DNA of 64,000 nucleotides from positions 111,942 to 175,941 of the forward strand of contig NZ_JAKUDN010000002.1 of assembly GCF_024259865.1 (NCBI RefSeq). Direction: 5' to 3'. This DNA is from Candidatus Synchoanobacter obligatus. GTDB lineage: Bacteria > Pseudomonadota > Gammaproteobacteria > Comchoanobacterales > Comchoanobacteraceae. Both the position numbers and the translations under genes were made by a program. Below the pieces are notes generated by a model, which did no database searches, was not told where the DNA came from, and saw only the letters and a list, made by a program, of their open reading frames with translations. Below are positions 27,736 to 35,088 of this stretch, piece by piece (the stretch's first letter is position 1; each line of letters starts with the position of its first letter).

Positions 27736-28509
27736 TTAGGCTTTTCTACAGGCAAGATTGTTAAATCTTATTGTATCGCCAGCCTCTGCCATATCAACCA
27801 TCTCAAACGCTTCATCTTCCTGGGCAGAAGCACTGCCAGCCAATCTTGCAACCTGACTAACCGACCTTCCAGCCAAATCAGCAACACCAGCTGTTAAGTC
27901 AACCGCCATGCGTCCTACCACAGGAGCAACGCTAACAACCTGTCGACGCGCATATGCTGTACCGTTATAGGCCAGACCTGCTGCAAAAAGTCCCATAGCT
28001 GCCATACCTCGACCTGCTTCTACTGTAGCTTCACGCACAACAGGCATAACCGGCGCCATTACCTCTGCAGCCTGATTTACGTACTCACCAACAACACCTG
28101 CGGCGTTACCAGTCACTTCTACAGTCGCCTCTCTCACATCACGCAAACCGTCTCTCGCAGCAACAGCTCCCTTAGAAGCATCAAAAGCTAGAGCTCTAGC
28201 ACCGTCATATGCAACATCTGTTGCACGACCAACGACAGTGGTAGGTGCTGGAACTGCATCAATAGCTTCTGCATATAAAGCACGCTCCCTAACTTCGTTA
28301 AATCTATCAGCAATATGGGCATTAAGCAGATTTATAGTAGCCTGCCTCTGAGCTTGCTTACGACCAATAAAGCCACGAAAAGCACTCTGAATCTTTACAG
28401 CAGCAGCTTGTCTCTCAGCAGTAGCAGCATCATGCCTGTATTTAACAAATAAACCCAAACCAGCCAGTATGCCAGAACCAATTAAAATATTTCTTAAAGA
28501 TGTTTCCAT
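27736..28509 (-). CDS. Membrane-anchored protein with an IQ (calmodulin-binding) motif
   Basis: 257 residues. An N-terminal hydrophobic segment (residues 8-22, ILIGSGILAGLGLFV) is followed by K/R/H and, at residues 40-51, by IQSAFRGFIGRK. This fits the eukaryotic IQ consensus IQxxxRGxxxRK exactly (Ile40, Gln41, Arg45, Gly46, Arg50, Lys51). The rest is Ala/Val-rich with amphipathic repeats such as PVMPVVREATVE and DLTAGVADLAG, ending in an acidic then Cys-containing tail. No family recognised. Monocistronic: own promoter (28541-28569) and terminator. Inference: a secreted effector that engages host calmodulin or a calmodulin-like light chain. Confidence 0.75.
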   Translation of the reverse strand: METSLRNILIGSGILAGLGLFVKYRHDAATAERQAAAVKIQSAFRGFIGRKQAQRQATINLLNAHIADRFNEVRERALYAEAIDAVPAPTTVVGRATDVAYDGARALAFDASKGAVAARDGLRDVREATVEVTGNAAGVVGEYVNQAAEVMAPVMPVVREATVEAGRGMAAMGLFAAGLAYNGTAYARRQVVSVAPVVGRMAVDLTAGVADLAGRSVSQVARLAGSASAQEDEAFEMVDMAEAGDTIRFNNLACRKA

Positions 28510-28540
28510 TTTATTTTCCTATTTTTTTTAAATTTAAAGT

Positions 28541-28569
28541 ATTTTACCAAAAAAAGGCAACAAAGTCAA
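28541..28569 (-). promoter_or_regulatory. Predicted promoter of the IQ-motif gene
   Basis: Minus strand TTGACT, 17 bases, TAAAAT; each box matches five of six consensus positions. It ends 32 bases before ATG 28509. Confidence 0.65.
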
Positions 28570-28590
28570 CCCCTTGGTATTGACGGGCTA

Positions 28591-29100
28591 CTATAAGCTT
28601 GTGATTAAATATTGATCCATATCGTCTTCATCACTGCTATCTAAAGGGTCGTCTACTTCACCATTACTGCTATAAAAAGAATCGCCCAAGCCGAGGGGGT
28701 CAACCCATGTATTCCACTCTTCACCTATAGGCTCTGGCGTACTACTTGCAAACCATACGCTCCAAATACGGTTGGGTAACCTCTGATTAATTGAGTATTC
28801 TTCAGCCCGCAAAATTCTTTGAGAGGCGGGGTTGCCTTGAGTATTTAATTGACTCTTACACTGAATATGATTTAAATGATTAACCCGTTCACCCCATAGC
28901 CTATAGCCCCCTAAGACAATATGGGCCATTAAAAAAGCGGTTACCCCCGCAAAAGAGAAAGCAACGCTTCCAGCTACAACAAAGACTTGTGGGGAAGCAA
29001 TTCCTACAGAAAACAGTAACTGATACGCCACAAAACCTGAAACAATGTTAAGTGCCGTAAAACCTAAGAGATCGTCAAATGATTTTATATTAATTTTCAT
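28591..29100 (-). CDS. Inc-like small membrane protein with acidic C-terminus
   Basis: 169 residues. Two closely spaced hydrophobic segments fill residues 13-63 (FTALNIVSGFVAYQLLFSVG; VFVVAGSVAFSFAGVTAFLM) separated by only a short SPQ turn. A hydrophilic tail follows, ending in a very acidic stretch (VDDPLDSSDEDDMDQ). The FVAYQLL and VVAGSV wording links it to the next two genes (AYILLAV/LVAGSVLV), so it looks like a divergent paralogue. Start ATG 29100. No hairpin follows it, so transcription may run on into the IQ gene. Function unknown. Confidence 0.65.
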   Translation of the reverse strand: MKINIKSFDDLLGFTALNIVSGFVAYQLLFSVGIASPQVFVVAGSVAFSFAGVTAFLMAHIVLGGYRLWGERVNHLNHIQCKSQLNTQGNPASQRILRAEEYSINQRLPNRIWSVWFASSTPEPIGEEWNTWVDPLGLGDSFYSSNGEVDDPLDSSDEDDMDQYLITSL

Positions 29101-29127
29101 GTTCTTAATAAGTTATTGTTTGATTAT

Positions 29128-29156
29128 ATTATACCACAATATCCCCAAAAAAGCAA
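29128..29156 (-). promoter_or_regulatory. Predicted promoter of the 169-residue gene
   Basis: Minus strand TTGCTT, 17 bases, TATAAT (perfect -10), ending 28 bases before ATG 29100. Confidence 0.65.
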
Positions 29157-29182
29157 AACACTGGCCTTAGAGTAAAAGATAT

Positions 29183-29212
29183 AAAAAAGCCCAGAAAAAA
29201 CCTGGGCTTTTA
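29183..29212 (-). terminator. Terminator of the 198-residue gene
   Basis: Minus-strand AAAAGCCCAG / CTGGGCTTTT hairpin ending in a T-run. It is near-identical in design to the hairpins at 30011 and 30785. Confidence 0.8.
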
Positions 29213-29219
29213 AGATAAC

Positions 29220-29238
29220 ACGATTTTTAGAAAATCGT
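29220..29238. repeat. Stem-loop ACGATTTT-TAG-AAAATCGT
   Basis: Perfect 8-bp stem with a TAG loop, between the stop codon of the 198-residue gene and its terminator. The same GATTTT-TAG-AAAATC core recurs at 30049-30071. Confidence 0.6.
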
Positions 29239-29248
29239 ACGATAGTCT

Positions 29249-29845
29249 CTATAGATTTTTAGAGAAAGCATCAAATTTATCCCGATCTACTCCCTGGGTA
29301 GGATCATAATCAGAACATAAATCATTCACCCGAGATGCCTCCTGAAACCAAGCAACTCTCTCAGCAGCAGCTTTAACCGCAGAAGGCGTCTGTTCAACAG
29401 CCTTTACGAACGGAGCAAGCAGATCTATCAAAGTTATCACTGGCAAAAGAAGCAAACACATAACATCTTCTGCATCTTCAGGAAAATACTCTTTAACCGC
29501 AACAGCAGCTTTTGAAAAAGCATCTTTAACCGCAGTAGCAGATTTTGAAAAAGCACCTTTCTTAATAGTCACTGAAGGCATCATACCTTTTAGTCCCACA
29601 ATACCTGAAAATACAGCAGCCGAAGTCTTATAAAGGGCAAAGACAGATACACAAGCTGCACCGAGCCCACAAACCAAAACAGAACCCGCTACAAGCGGCT
29701 TTGAAAATGGTACAACAATGACTGCAAGCAATATGTAAGCCGCGAAACCAGAAGTAGAACCAAGCACAGGATATTTTAAAACATTATATACTGCCTTAGA
29801 AGCACTAGCAAAATTACTAGGTAGTGTTTTTATAAAGTTATTCAT
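29249..29845 (-). CDS. Inc-like bilobed membrane protein
   Basis: 198 residues. Residues 29-72 form a hydrophobic hairpin (GSTSGFAAYILLAVIVVPFS; KPLVAGSVLVCGLGAACVSV) with a short PFSKP turn, closely matching the 177-residue neighbour. A basic, Ala-rich region with an internal repeat follows (KGAFSKSATAVKDAFSKAAVAVKE), then a third hydrophobic segment (CLLLLPVITLIDLLAPFV). No signal peptide or known family. Leader, promoter and terminator all resemble those of the neighbour, so the two arose by duplication. The bilobed layout is like chlamydial Inc proteins; sequence homology to them is not implied. Confidence 0.7.
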   Translation of the reverse strand: MNNFIKTLPSNFASASKAVYNVLKYPVLGSTSGFAAYILLAVIVVPFSKPLVAGSVLVCGLGAACVSVFALYKTSAAVFSGIVGLKGMMPSVTIKKGAFSKSATAVKDAFSKAAVAVKEYFPEDAEDVMCLLLLPVITLIDLLAPFVKAVEQTPSAVKAAAERVAWFQEASRVNDLCSDYDPTQGVDRDKFDAFSKNL

Positions 29846-29869
29846 GTTTTTTCTCTTTTTAATTTGGTT

Positions 29870-29898
29870 ATCTTAGCACTTATAATCATATTCGTCAA
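29870..29898 (-). promoter_or_regulatory. Predicted promoter of the 198-residue gene
   Basis: Minus strand TTGACG, 17 bases, TAAGAT, ending 25 bases before ATG 29845. The leader between holds AATTAAAAAGAGAAAAAAC, nearly the same as in the 177-residue gene. The rest of the 29899-30010 gap shows no further gene. Confidence 0.6.
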
Positions 29899-30010
29899 TC
29901 CCTCAATTCAAATTACCACCCAAGGTTATTGTTTGATAAAATGAATATCTGCTTTCATATAAAAGGCATGACCAATCATTTACGTTGATTCCCGATTCAA
30001 TGCTAACATA

Positions 30011-30043
30011 AAAAAAAAGCCCAGGATACCCCCGGGCTTTTAA
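30011..30043 (-). terminator. Terminator of the 177-residue gene
   Basis: AAAAGCCCAGG / CCCCGGGCTTTT arms with a run of A on the plus strand (T-run on the transcribed minus strand). Confidence 0.8.
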
Positions 30044-30048
30044 GACAA

Positions 30049-30071
30049 GCATGATTTTTAGAAAATCATGC
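30049..30071. repeat. Stem-loop GCATGATTTT-TAG-AAAATCATGC
   Basis: Perfect 10-bp stem with a TAG loop, 15 bases after the stop codon of the 177-residue gene and directly before its terminator. Same core and position as the stem-loop at 29220. Confidence 0.65.
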
Positions 30072-30086
30072 ATCAGATCTTAGACA

Positions 30087-30620
30087 CTAAACATCCATTC
30101 CAAGACCATCAGCACTAACAGAAGCAGCAGCATTAACAGGAGCAGCAGCAGCAGCAGTAATATCAACGTTACCATGTACATTTGTAGATCCTGGAGCTTC
30201 TGCATTATTAAGCTTGAACATAGCGCCAAACTTTGTCTTAATAGCAGAAAACGAACCTACAACCCAATCTTTAGCAGCTGTTAAAGAATCTTTCACATCA
30301 AAAGAAAATGAAGGCATCTTAATAGCAGATAACTTTGTCTTAGCAGAAGAAAACTTATCTTGAACCGTACCATAAGCCGCGGATAACGTTTCTTTCGAAG
30401 GCATCATCTTTTTAATATCAATCATTGTGTCGGCTGTAAATTTAGCAGTAAAACCAACAGCAGCAAGCCCTGCTACCAAAACAGAACCAGCAACTAGTGG
30501 CTGAGAAAATGGCACAGTAACAACTGCAAGCAAGACGTATGCAACAGTTCCAGATAATACAGCAGCAACAGGCTGACCCAATGCCTTAATAGGCCCAGAT
30601 TTTAATTTAATGTTATTCAT
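30087..30620 (-). CDS. Inc-like bilobed membrane protein
   Basis: 177 residues. The hydrophobic hairpin at residues 18-62 (AAVLSGTVAYVLLAVVTVPF; SQPLVAGSVLVAGLAAVGFT) is almost the same as in the 198-residue gene: AYxLLAVxxxPFSxPLVAGSVLVxGL is shared. The tail is Lys/Ser-rich (KDKFSSAKTKLSAIKMPSFS) and ends in an Ala-rich low-complexity stretch (ITAAAAAPVNAAAS). No family recognised. It has its own promoter (TTTACA/TGTAAT) and terminator, so is likely expressed strongly by itself. Confidence 0.7.
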   Translation of the reverse strand: MNNIKLKSGPIKALGQPVAAVLSGTVAYVLLAVVTVPFSQPLVAGSVLVAGLAAVGFTAKFTADTMIDIKKMMPSKETLSAAYGTVQDKFSSAKTKLSAIKMPSFSFDVKDSLTAAKDWVVGSFSAIKTKFGAMFKLNNAEAPGSTNVHGNVDITAAAAAPVNAAASVSADGLGMDV

Positions 30621-30646
30621 ATTTTTTCTCTTTTTTAATTAAAGCT

Positions 30647-30675
30647 ATTACAACAACAATTTTACAACATGTAAA
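30647..30675 (-). promoter_or_regulatory. Predicted promoter of the 177-residue gene
   Basis: Minus strand TTTACA, 17 bases, TGTAAT; five of six matches in each box. Followed by the leader AATTAAAAAAGAGAAAAAAT just before ATG 30620. Confidence 0.65.
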
Positions 30676-30784
30676 CAAGTATTTGTTTTTTTATAACAAA
30701 CCCCTCTTAATATCCACAACCAATCAAGATATATATTAGCATTTGGATGACACCACAATAGATCCAAAAAATAAAGGAGCAAAA

Positions 30785-30812
30785 AAAAGCCCAGGTCAAA
30801 CCCGGGCTTTTA
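30785..30812 (-). terminator. Terminator of the 230-residue gene
   Basis: AAAAGCCCAGG / CCCGGGCTTTT arms, loop TCAAA, with the same A/C mismatch as the hairpin at 30011. Confidence 0.8.
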
Positions 30813-30831
30813 AAGATACAAACAATCCTTG

Positions 30832-31524
30832 CTAAAAAGAAATAGCAGGACTAATAGCGTTATTACCGGCACCATTGTGAGTATCAACTGTAGCTGTATC
30901 CCCACGATACAATTCTACTGATTTACTAGCAGCTTCCTTAACACAGTACAATGAACCTATTACTGGAACAAAACCAGCAATACCAACAGCAATAAAGTCT
31001 GCAACTGTTTTCACAATCACAGCTGTAAGCATCGTATGAGACACCCCAGCAAGAACTAGAGCAACCACTAGGAACTTTAAGATACTATTTAGTATCGGTA
31101 GAACCCTACTGTTACTCGCAGCATCAGCAGCAACCTTCTCAGCATCAGCAGCAGCCTTCTTAGAAGCAACCTTAACAGCAGCAGCCTTCTTCTTAGCTGC
31201 TTCAGCGTTTTTGTCAAACACCTCTGTCATCCTACTGAGCATGCCCTGCATGTCGTTTCGTTCAGCCTTCTCAGCAGCTTCATCAATAATTGCTTCCATG
31301 ATCGCTCTTTCGACAATACCGTCAAACCTATTAGGAGGAAGGTCTGCATTAAGCAAACAAGAGGTGCTTTTAATGAGACTCCACAATTGCGAATCACTCT
31401 CATTAGTATCATCAGCGACTCTGTTAACAGCATTTTCAGTAGTAGACTTTTCAGAAGAATTCGAGTTTTCACCCACAAAGTAGGCACTAGCTTTTTTCAT
31501 AAGGGACGCAATAACAAATATCAT
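30832..31524 (-). CDS. Coiled-coil protein with a C-terminal membrane hairpin, effector-like
   Basis: 230 residues from ATG 31524 (AAAAAAGG upstream); a longer frame reaches 31566. The N-terminal segment MIFVIASLMKKASAYF is weakly hydrophobic. A Ser/Asn/Glu-rich linker follows, then a charged helix very rich in Ala and Lys (about 90-135: KKKAAAVKVASKKAAADAEK). Two hydrophobic segments come next (ILKFLVVALVLAGVSHTML; ADFIAVGIAGFVPVIGSLY) and a short polar tail. Lacks the AYxLLAV box, so it is not a clear paralogue of the neighbours, but shares their layout of one promoter and one terminator. Function unknown. Confidence 0.65.
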   Translation of the reverse strand: MIFVIASLMKKASAYFVGENSNSSEKSTTENAVNRVADDTNESDSQLWSLIKSTSCLLNADLPPNRFDGIVERAIMEAIIDEAAEKAERNDMQGMLSRMTEVFDKNAEAAKKKAAAVKVASKKAAADAEKVAADAASNSRVLPILNSILKFLVVALVLAGVSHTMLTAVIVKTVADFIAVGIAGFVPVIGSLYCVKEAASKSVELYRGDTATVDTHNGAGNNAISPAISF

Positions 31525-31554
31525 AATTTTAACCTTTTTTATTTTAAGTATCTT

Positions 31555-31583
31555 AATATACAGCAAAAACAGAAAGAAATCAA
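31555..31583 (-). promoter_or_regulatory. Predicted promoter of the 230-residue gene
   Basis: Minus strand TTGATT, 17 bases, TATATT, ending 31 bases before ATG 31524. The remaining gap 31584-31760 is very AT-rich, and I see no gene or RNA in it. Confidence 0.6.
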
Positions 31584-31760
31584 CAAAAACAAATACCTAT
31601 CAACATATAGTTATTGTAATGAGCTGATTATATCTTGCTATAACATAAATATTTACTTATGAGCGCCTAGGCTTTAATTGCAAATAAACTATATATGCTT
31701 ATTGATTAAATTTCTCTATAAGCACGAAGGAAAAACCAGATATATATATGAGGCGATTAA

Positions 31761-31783
31761 AAAAGCCCCAAAATGGGGCTTTT
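31761..31783 (-). terminator. Terminator of ihfB
   Basis: Perfect 10-bp stem AAAAGCCCCA / TGGGGCTTTT with an AAA loop, 12 bases after the ihfB stop codon. Confidence 0.8.
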
Positions 31784-31795
31784 CGTAAAGGAGCG

Positions 31796-32146
31796 TTAAG
31801 CTGTTTCTTCTTCCTTAACTGGGTACTTTTCAGGTAAGTCCTTTGTCTTAATTGGGAACCTGACTCGAGAAGCATCTACAATATTACGCATCGCACGACC
31901 TGGCTTAAAATGCACTCGACCTCTTTTTCCAACACGAACTGACTTTCTGGTTCTTGGGTTACGGGCATCTTTTGGGGCGCGCATTCTAACTTCAAAAGTC
32001 CCAAAACCTCTTAGCTCTATTCTGCCACCCTCAACCAGTGTTTGTGTCATAATTTCAAACACAAGAGAAGTTGCGTATGAAATATCTTCTGACTGCCAAC
32101 TTGAGAATTTATCTCCCAAACAATATTTGAGCTCTGATCTTACCAT
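31796..32146 (-). CDS. ihfB: Integration host factor beta-type DNA-bending protein
   Basis: 116 residues from ATG 32146 (GGAG 6 bases before). The HU/IHF fold is clear: IELRGFGTFEVRMRAPKDAR, then the DNA-inserting arm with RNPRT, then HFKPGRAMRNIV. HFKPG and RAPxxxRNP favour IhfB over IhfA or HU. About 20 extra residues follow at the C-terminus, ending in a charged KEEETA. The protein bends DNA with IhfA and helps nucleoid structure, replication start and promoters. Confidence 0.88.
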   Translation of the reverse strand: MVRSELKYCLGDKFSSWQSEDISYATSLVFEIMTQTLVEGGRIELRGFGTFEVRMRAPKDARNPRTRKSVRVGKRGRVHFKPGRAMRNIVDASRVRFPIKTKDLPEKYPVKEEETA

Positions 32147-32184
32147 GAGTTTCTCCAACTAAATAACTTTATTTTCAATGCCAA

Positions 32185-32213
32185 AAGGTAACATTCCACA
32201 TAGCCCATGTCAA
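32185..32213 (-). promoter_or_regulatory. Predicted promoter of ihfB
   Basis: Minus strand TTGACA (perfect -35), 17 bases, TACCTT, ending 39 bases before ATG 32146. Confidence 0.45.
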
Positions 32214-32341
32214 ATAAAATAGCCCATATTTATTATTTATTTTTAAGCTGGAAAATCAACAAAACATCATTATAGACAGAATACTAAATAAATCGTAATA
32301 TGCAGGGTAATAACCTCAACGTCTTATATTAAGGACACAAA

Positions 32342-33049
32342 ATGACCCATGCGCTACAACAAACCTTAGATCTTTCAATCACAAGCACAAAAACATTTGA
32401 TAACTTTACCTGCCCAACCAATAGTGATGCAAAAAAGATGTTGGAATATTATATCAAGAACCCTTCTGAGTCGATGATTATTATCGAAGGGAACCAAGGG
32501 ACTGGCAAAACCCACCTTTTACTTGCAGCATGTCACTTCTTTCAGCAGTCTGGTAGAAGAGCCTCATTTATTCCTTTGCGTAACCCAGCTGATATAGAAA
32601 TGTTCTTTTCGCAACCTATAGCAGGAGATTTAATTTGTATTGATGATGTTCATCTTGCTACCAAGCACTCTGACTTAGAGCACAACTTATTTCGGCTTTA
32701 TAACCATGCAGAGCTTTCTGGATCTAAACTCATTTGGAGCAAAAGCAGCCAGTGTCAGTTCCAACGAAAAGATTTGCAATCAAGAGAGCAATCCATGTTG
32801 TCTATACAGCTACTCCCCTATACGCCAAATGAAACATATCAAATCCTTATGCAACACTTAGAACAATCCCAATCCACCATTTCTGGAGATATCTGTCAAT
32901 TACTGATCAAAGACTATACCAGGAACATCAGCAAACTTTTATGTAAATTAAAAGAGATTGAAGCCTACGCACACTCAACCCAGAAAAAAGTTACCATGAA
33001 AATGGCACGTGAACTCATTCAGGCGGACATCCACCCACTTACCGCTTAA
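32342..33049 (+). CDS. hda: DnaA-homologous regulator Hda
   Basis: 235 residues, the size of Hda and much shorter than DnaA. A QxLxL-type clamp-binding motif (QQTLDLS) starts the protein, and an AAA+ domain follows: FDNFTCPTNSDAKKML, Walker A GNQGTGKTH, Walker B LICIDDVHL. The DnaA DNA-binding domain IV is missing. With the beta clamp it triggers ATP hydrolysis on DnaA and so limits re-initiation. ATG 32342 follows AAGGA. Its 3' end overlaps the convergent rnt by 11 bases. Confidence 0.88.
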   Translation: MTHALQQTLDLSITSTKTFDNFTCPTNSDAKKMLEYYIKNPSESMIIIEGNQGTGKTHLLLAACHFFQQSGRRASFIPLRNPADIEMFFSQPIAGDLICIDDVHLATKHSDLEHNLFRLYNHAELSGSKLIWSKSSQCQFQRKDLQSREQSMLSIQLLPYTPNETYQILMQHLEQSQSTISGDICQLLIKDYTRNISKLLCKLKEIEAYAHSTQKKVTMKMARELIQADIHPLTA

Positions 33050-33635
33050 GACTATCTGCGCGCTTAATTAACTCAGAAAACAAATCCGTGGTCACGGTTG
33101 CATCATACAATGCCCCATGGGCCTCTGCTTCATCAAAAGGCATGCCCGCTTTTCTAACCGCACGCGCTAAAACCGTTTCTCTTAAAAAGGCAGCACTCAA
33201 TGTTGCCGTATCAAAGACCAAGAATTTGTGTAATAACATCGATAACTGCTGTCTGGCAAGTGCCGCCTGAATGAATGACAAGTCAAACTGCCCATTATGG
33301 CCAACCAATACCGCCCTGGAACAGTTCAGCTGTTCACAATGGTGTTCTATTCTTGACTGAAGGCGTACCAACATCTCTTTCTCTGATATTGCATATCGAA
33401 AGGGATGATCCGGCACAATCTTGGTAAACTCTAGTGCATCTTGGTCCAAAATGAGACCTGGCTCAGGGATCACATGCTCATGAAATGTTTCGATAGGAAC
33501 CAAAACACCATCTTCATAATCAACAAATATAACAGCAATCTCCAACAACGCGTTTGTTTCAGGATTAAATCCTGCTGTTTCTATATCAACTACGATGGGC
33601 AAAAACCCTCTAAATCTTTTTGCCAATTTGTTCAC
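33039..33635 (-). CDS. rnt: Ribonuclease T
   Basis: 198 residues. DEDD exonuclease motifs: VDIETAGF (Exo I), GHNGQFDLSF (Exo II) and HGALYDATVT (Exo III, His and Asp). The start RFRGFLPIVVDIETAGFNPETNALLEI follows RNase T closely. It trims tRNA and other RNA 3' ends as a dimer. GTG start at 33635, one base after the rpiA stop, with GGAGAG upstream. Confidence 0.93.
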   Translation of the reverse strand: MNKLAKRFRGFLPIVVDIETAGFNPETNALLEIAVIFVDYEDGVLVPIETFHEHVIPEPGLILDQDALEFTKIVPDHPFRYAISEKEMLVRLQSRIEHHCEQLNCSRAVLVGHNGQFDLSFIQAALARQQLSMLLHKFLVFDTATLSAAFLRETVLARAVRKAGMPFDEAEAHGALYDATVTTDLFSELIKRADSLKR

Positions 33636-34301
33636 TTAGCTCTCCAAGTCTTCTCTATCATACTTTTTTTCAATAACTTTACCAAAACTATCCACAATAT
33701 ACAATTGATCAAAACGGCGTTTTGCAAATATACCTACTTCAACCACACCACAGAGCTGTAATAACGCCTCTTCTAGTGCTTCTGGATCTGTCATTTCAAA
33801 CCCCTGCACATCGATGATATCATTACCCAAATCAGTTTTTCCCTGCCGGTATATTGGCACCCCTCCCATGACAACAATACGCCTAGATACTGCTGACCTG
33901 GCTTCAGGCAAAACCTCAACAGGGATTGCTTCATTAAAAATATTAACCTGCTTATCATCTGTTAACATTCCAACAAATTTTTTGGCTTCAGTTGCCAATA
34001 CTTTTTCTAGCGTATGCGCGCCACCTTTGCCTTTCAACGCAATATATGATGGCAGCACCTGATCAACACCATCAATATAGACATCCAATGGACCAACATC
34101 ATTCAATGAGCGCACCTCAAAACCCAATCCTTCAAGCTGCTCTGTTGTTCTGAGAGAACTTGAAACAAAGAATTTTGGGCAAGCAATCGTTGGTAATAAT
34201 GCAATCAAACAATCAACCGTTGACCCAGTGCCGATTCCAATCTTAAGATCTGGCTTAATCACCTCTAAAGCAGCTTCTGCTACACGCTGTTTTTTATTCA
34301 T
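33636..34301 (-). CDS. rpiA: Ribose-5-phosphate isomerase A
   Basis: 221 residues from ATG 34301, which overlaps the last codons of apaH; the frame opens earlier at 34346 but E. coli-like proteins begin here. Family boxes: GIGTGSTVDCLIALL, the DGVDQV motif with active Asp, KGKGGAHTLEK, and PVEVLPEA with the catalytic Glu. It interconverts ribose-5-phosphate and ribulose-5-phosphate. Together with transketolase nearby it supports a pentose phosphate path. Confidence 0.95.
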   Translation of the reverse strand: MNKKQRVAEAALEVIKPDLKIGIGTGSTVDCLIALLPTIACPKFFVSSSLRTTEQLEGLGFEVRSLNDVGPLDVYIDGVDQVLPSYIALKGKGGAHTLEKVLATEAKKFVGMLTDDKQVNIFNEAIPVEVLPEARSAVSRRIVVMGGVPIYRQGKTDLGNDIIDVQGFEMTDPEALEEALLQLCGVVEVGIFAKRRFDQLYIVDSFGKVIEKKYDREDLES

Positions 34302-35088
34302 CCTCAACAACCCTTTTTTGCCTCCAACACTGCCGACTATTGGCATCTATCGCAATTAAATCACCGCCATATACTGCCCCGCCATCTAAATGGATATCTC
34401 TTTCTAAGGCTCTACCTTTTAATGAGGCCCAGTGCCCAAACCAAACAGTTTCAGAAATAAGGCGTGGCTTCATATACCACGGCACAAGTTGCAAATTTGC
34501 CTCAGGTGGGCCTGTGTTATCTAACGCCAGGACACCATTTTCTTGATAATATCGACACCGGGTGAATATCTGTAAAGCCAAAAATCGTTTGTCTTCTTCT
34601 GGCAATTGAGGGTCCCAGCGAAGGACATCAGGGGCATGAGCCTTCTGGAAAAAAAACTCTGGCTGTGAAGAGAGTGCTTCCGATAGCCACCCTGATAGGG
34701 CCAACGCCTCACTACTCTGCCACTCAGGGGCAATAGACGCATGAACCAAAAAACCAAAATCTTTCTGAATTAAAAAAGGCTGTTGTTTGAGAAAATCAAA
34801 CCAATCCGCACTTTTGGGAGAACGAGAGAGCGCCAATAGGTCCTCTCGCTCTGGCGACATGCCGATGTATGAACGAAGCCACGAGATCTCATGATTCCCT
34901 AGCACCATTTTTTTATTGGGCAATGAGGCAAAAAAACTTAAGACCTCTTCATTGAAACGCCCTTTACCTATTAAATCACCCAGGCAATACAAACAGTCAC
35001 TTGAGGCATCAAATGACAGCTGTTTTAATAGCGCCTGTAACGTAAAAAAACAACCATGGATATCACCAACAATGATAGAACGACTCAA
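34294..35088 (-). CDS. apaH: Symmetrical bis(5'-nucleosyl)-tetraphosphatase
   Basis: 264 residues from TTG 35088, whose TTGA overlaps the Pit stop; from there the protein reads MSRSIIVGDIHGC, as in relatives. Metallophosphatase motifs: GDIHGC, GDLIGKG, GNHE and the ApaH-specific WFGHWASLKG. It splits Ap4A to two ADP, a stress nucleotide. Upstream frame residues (to 35157) fall inside the pit gene and are discarded. Confidence 0.93.
   Translation of the reverse strand: MSRSIIVGDIHGCFFTLQALLKQLSFDASSDCLYCLGDLIGKGRFNEEVLSFFASLPNKKMVLGNHEISWLRSYIGMSPEREDLLALSRSPKSADWFDFLKQQPFLIQKDFGFLVHASIAPEWQSSEALALSGWLSEALSSQPEFFFQKAHAPDVLRWDPQLPEEDKRFLALQIFTRCRYYQENGVLALDNTGPPEANLQLVPWYMKPRLISETVWFGHWASLKGRALERDIHLDGGAVYGGDLIAIDANSRQCWRQKRVVEDE

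Noticed and set aside
31751-31783. Short ORF starting ATGAGGCGATTAAAA
   Set aside because: It is the ihfB terminator hairpin read as codons.
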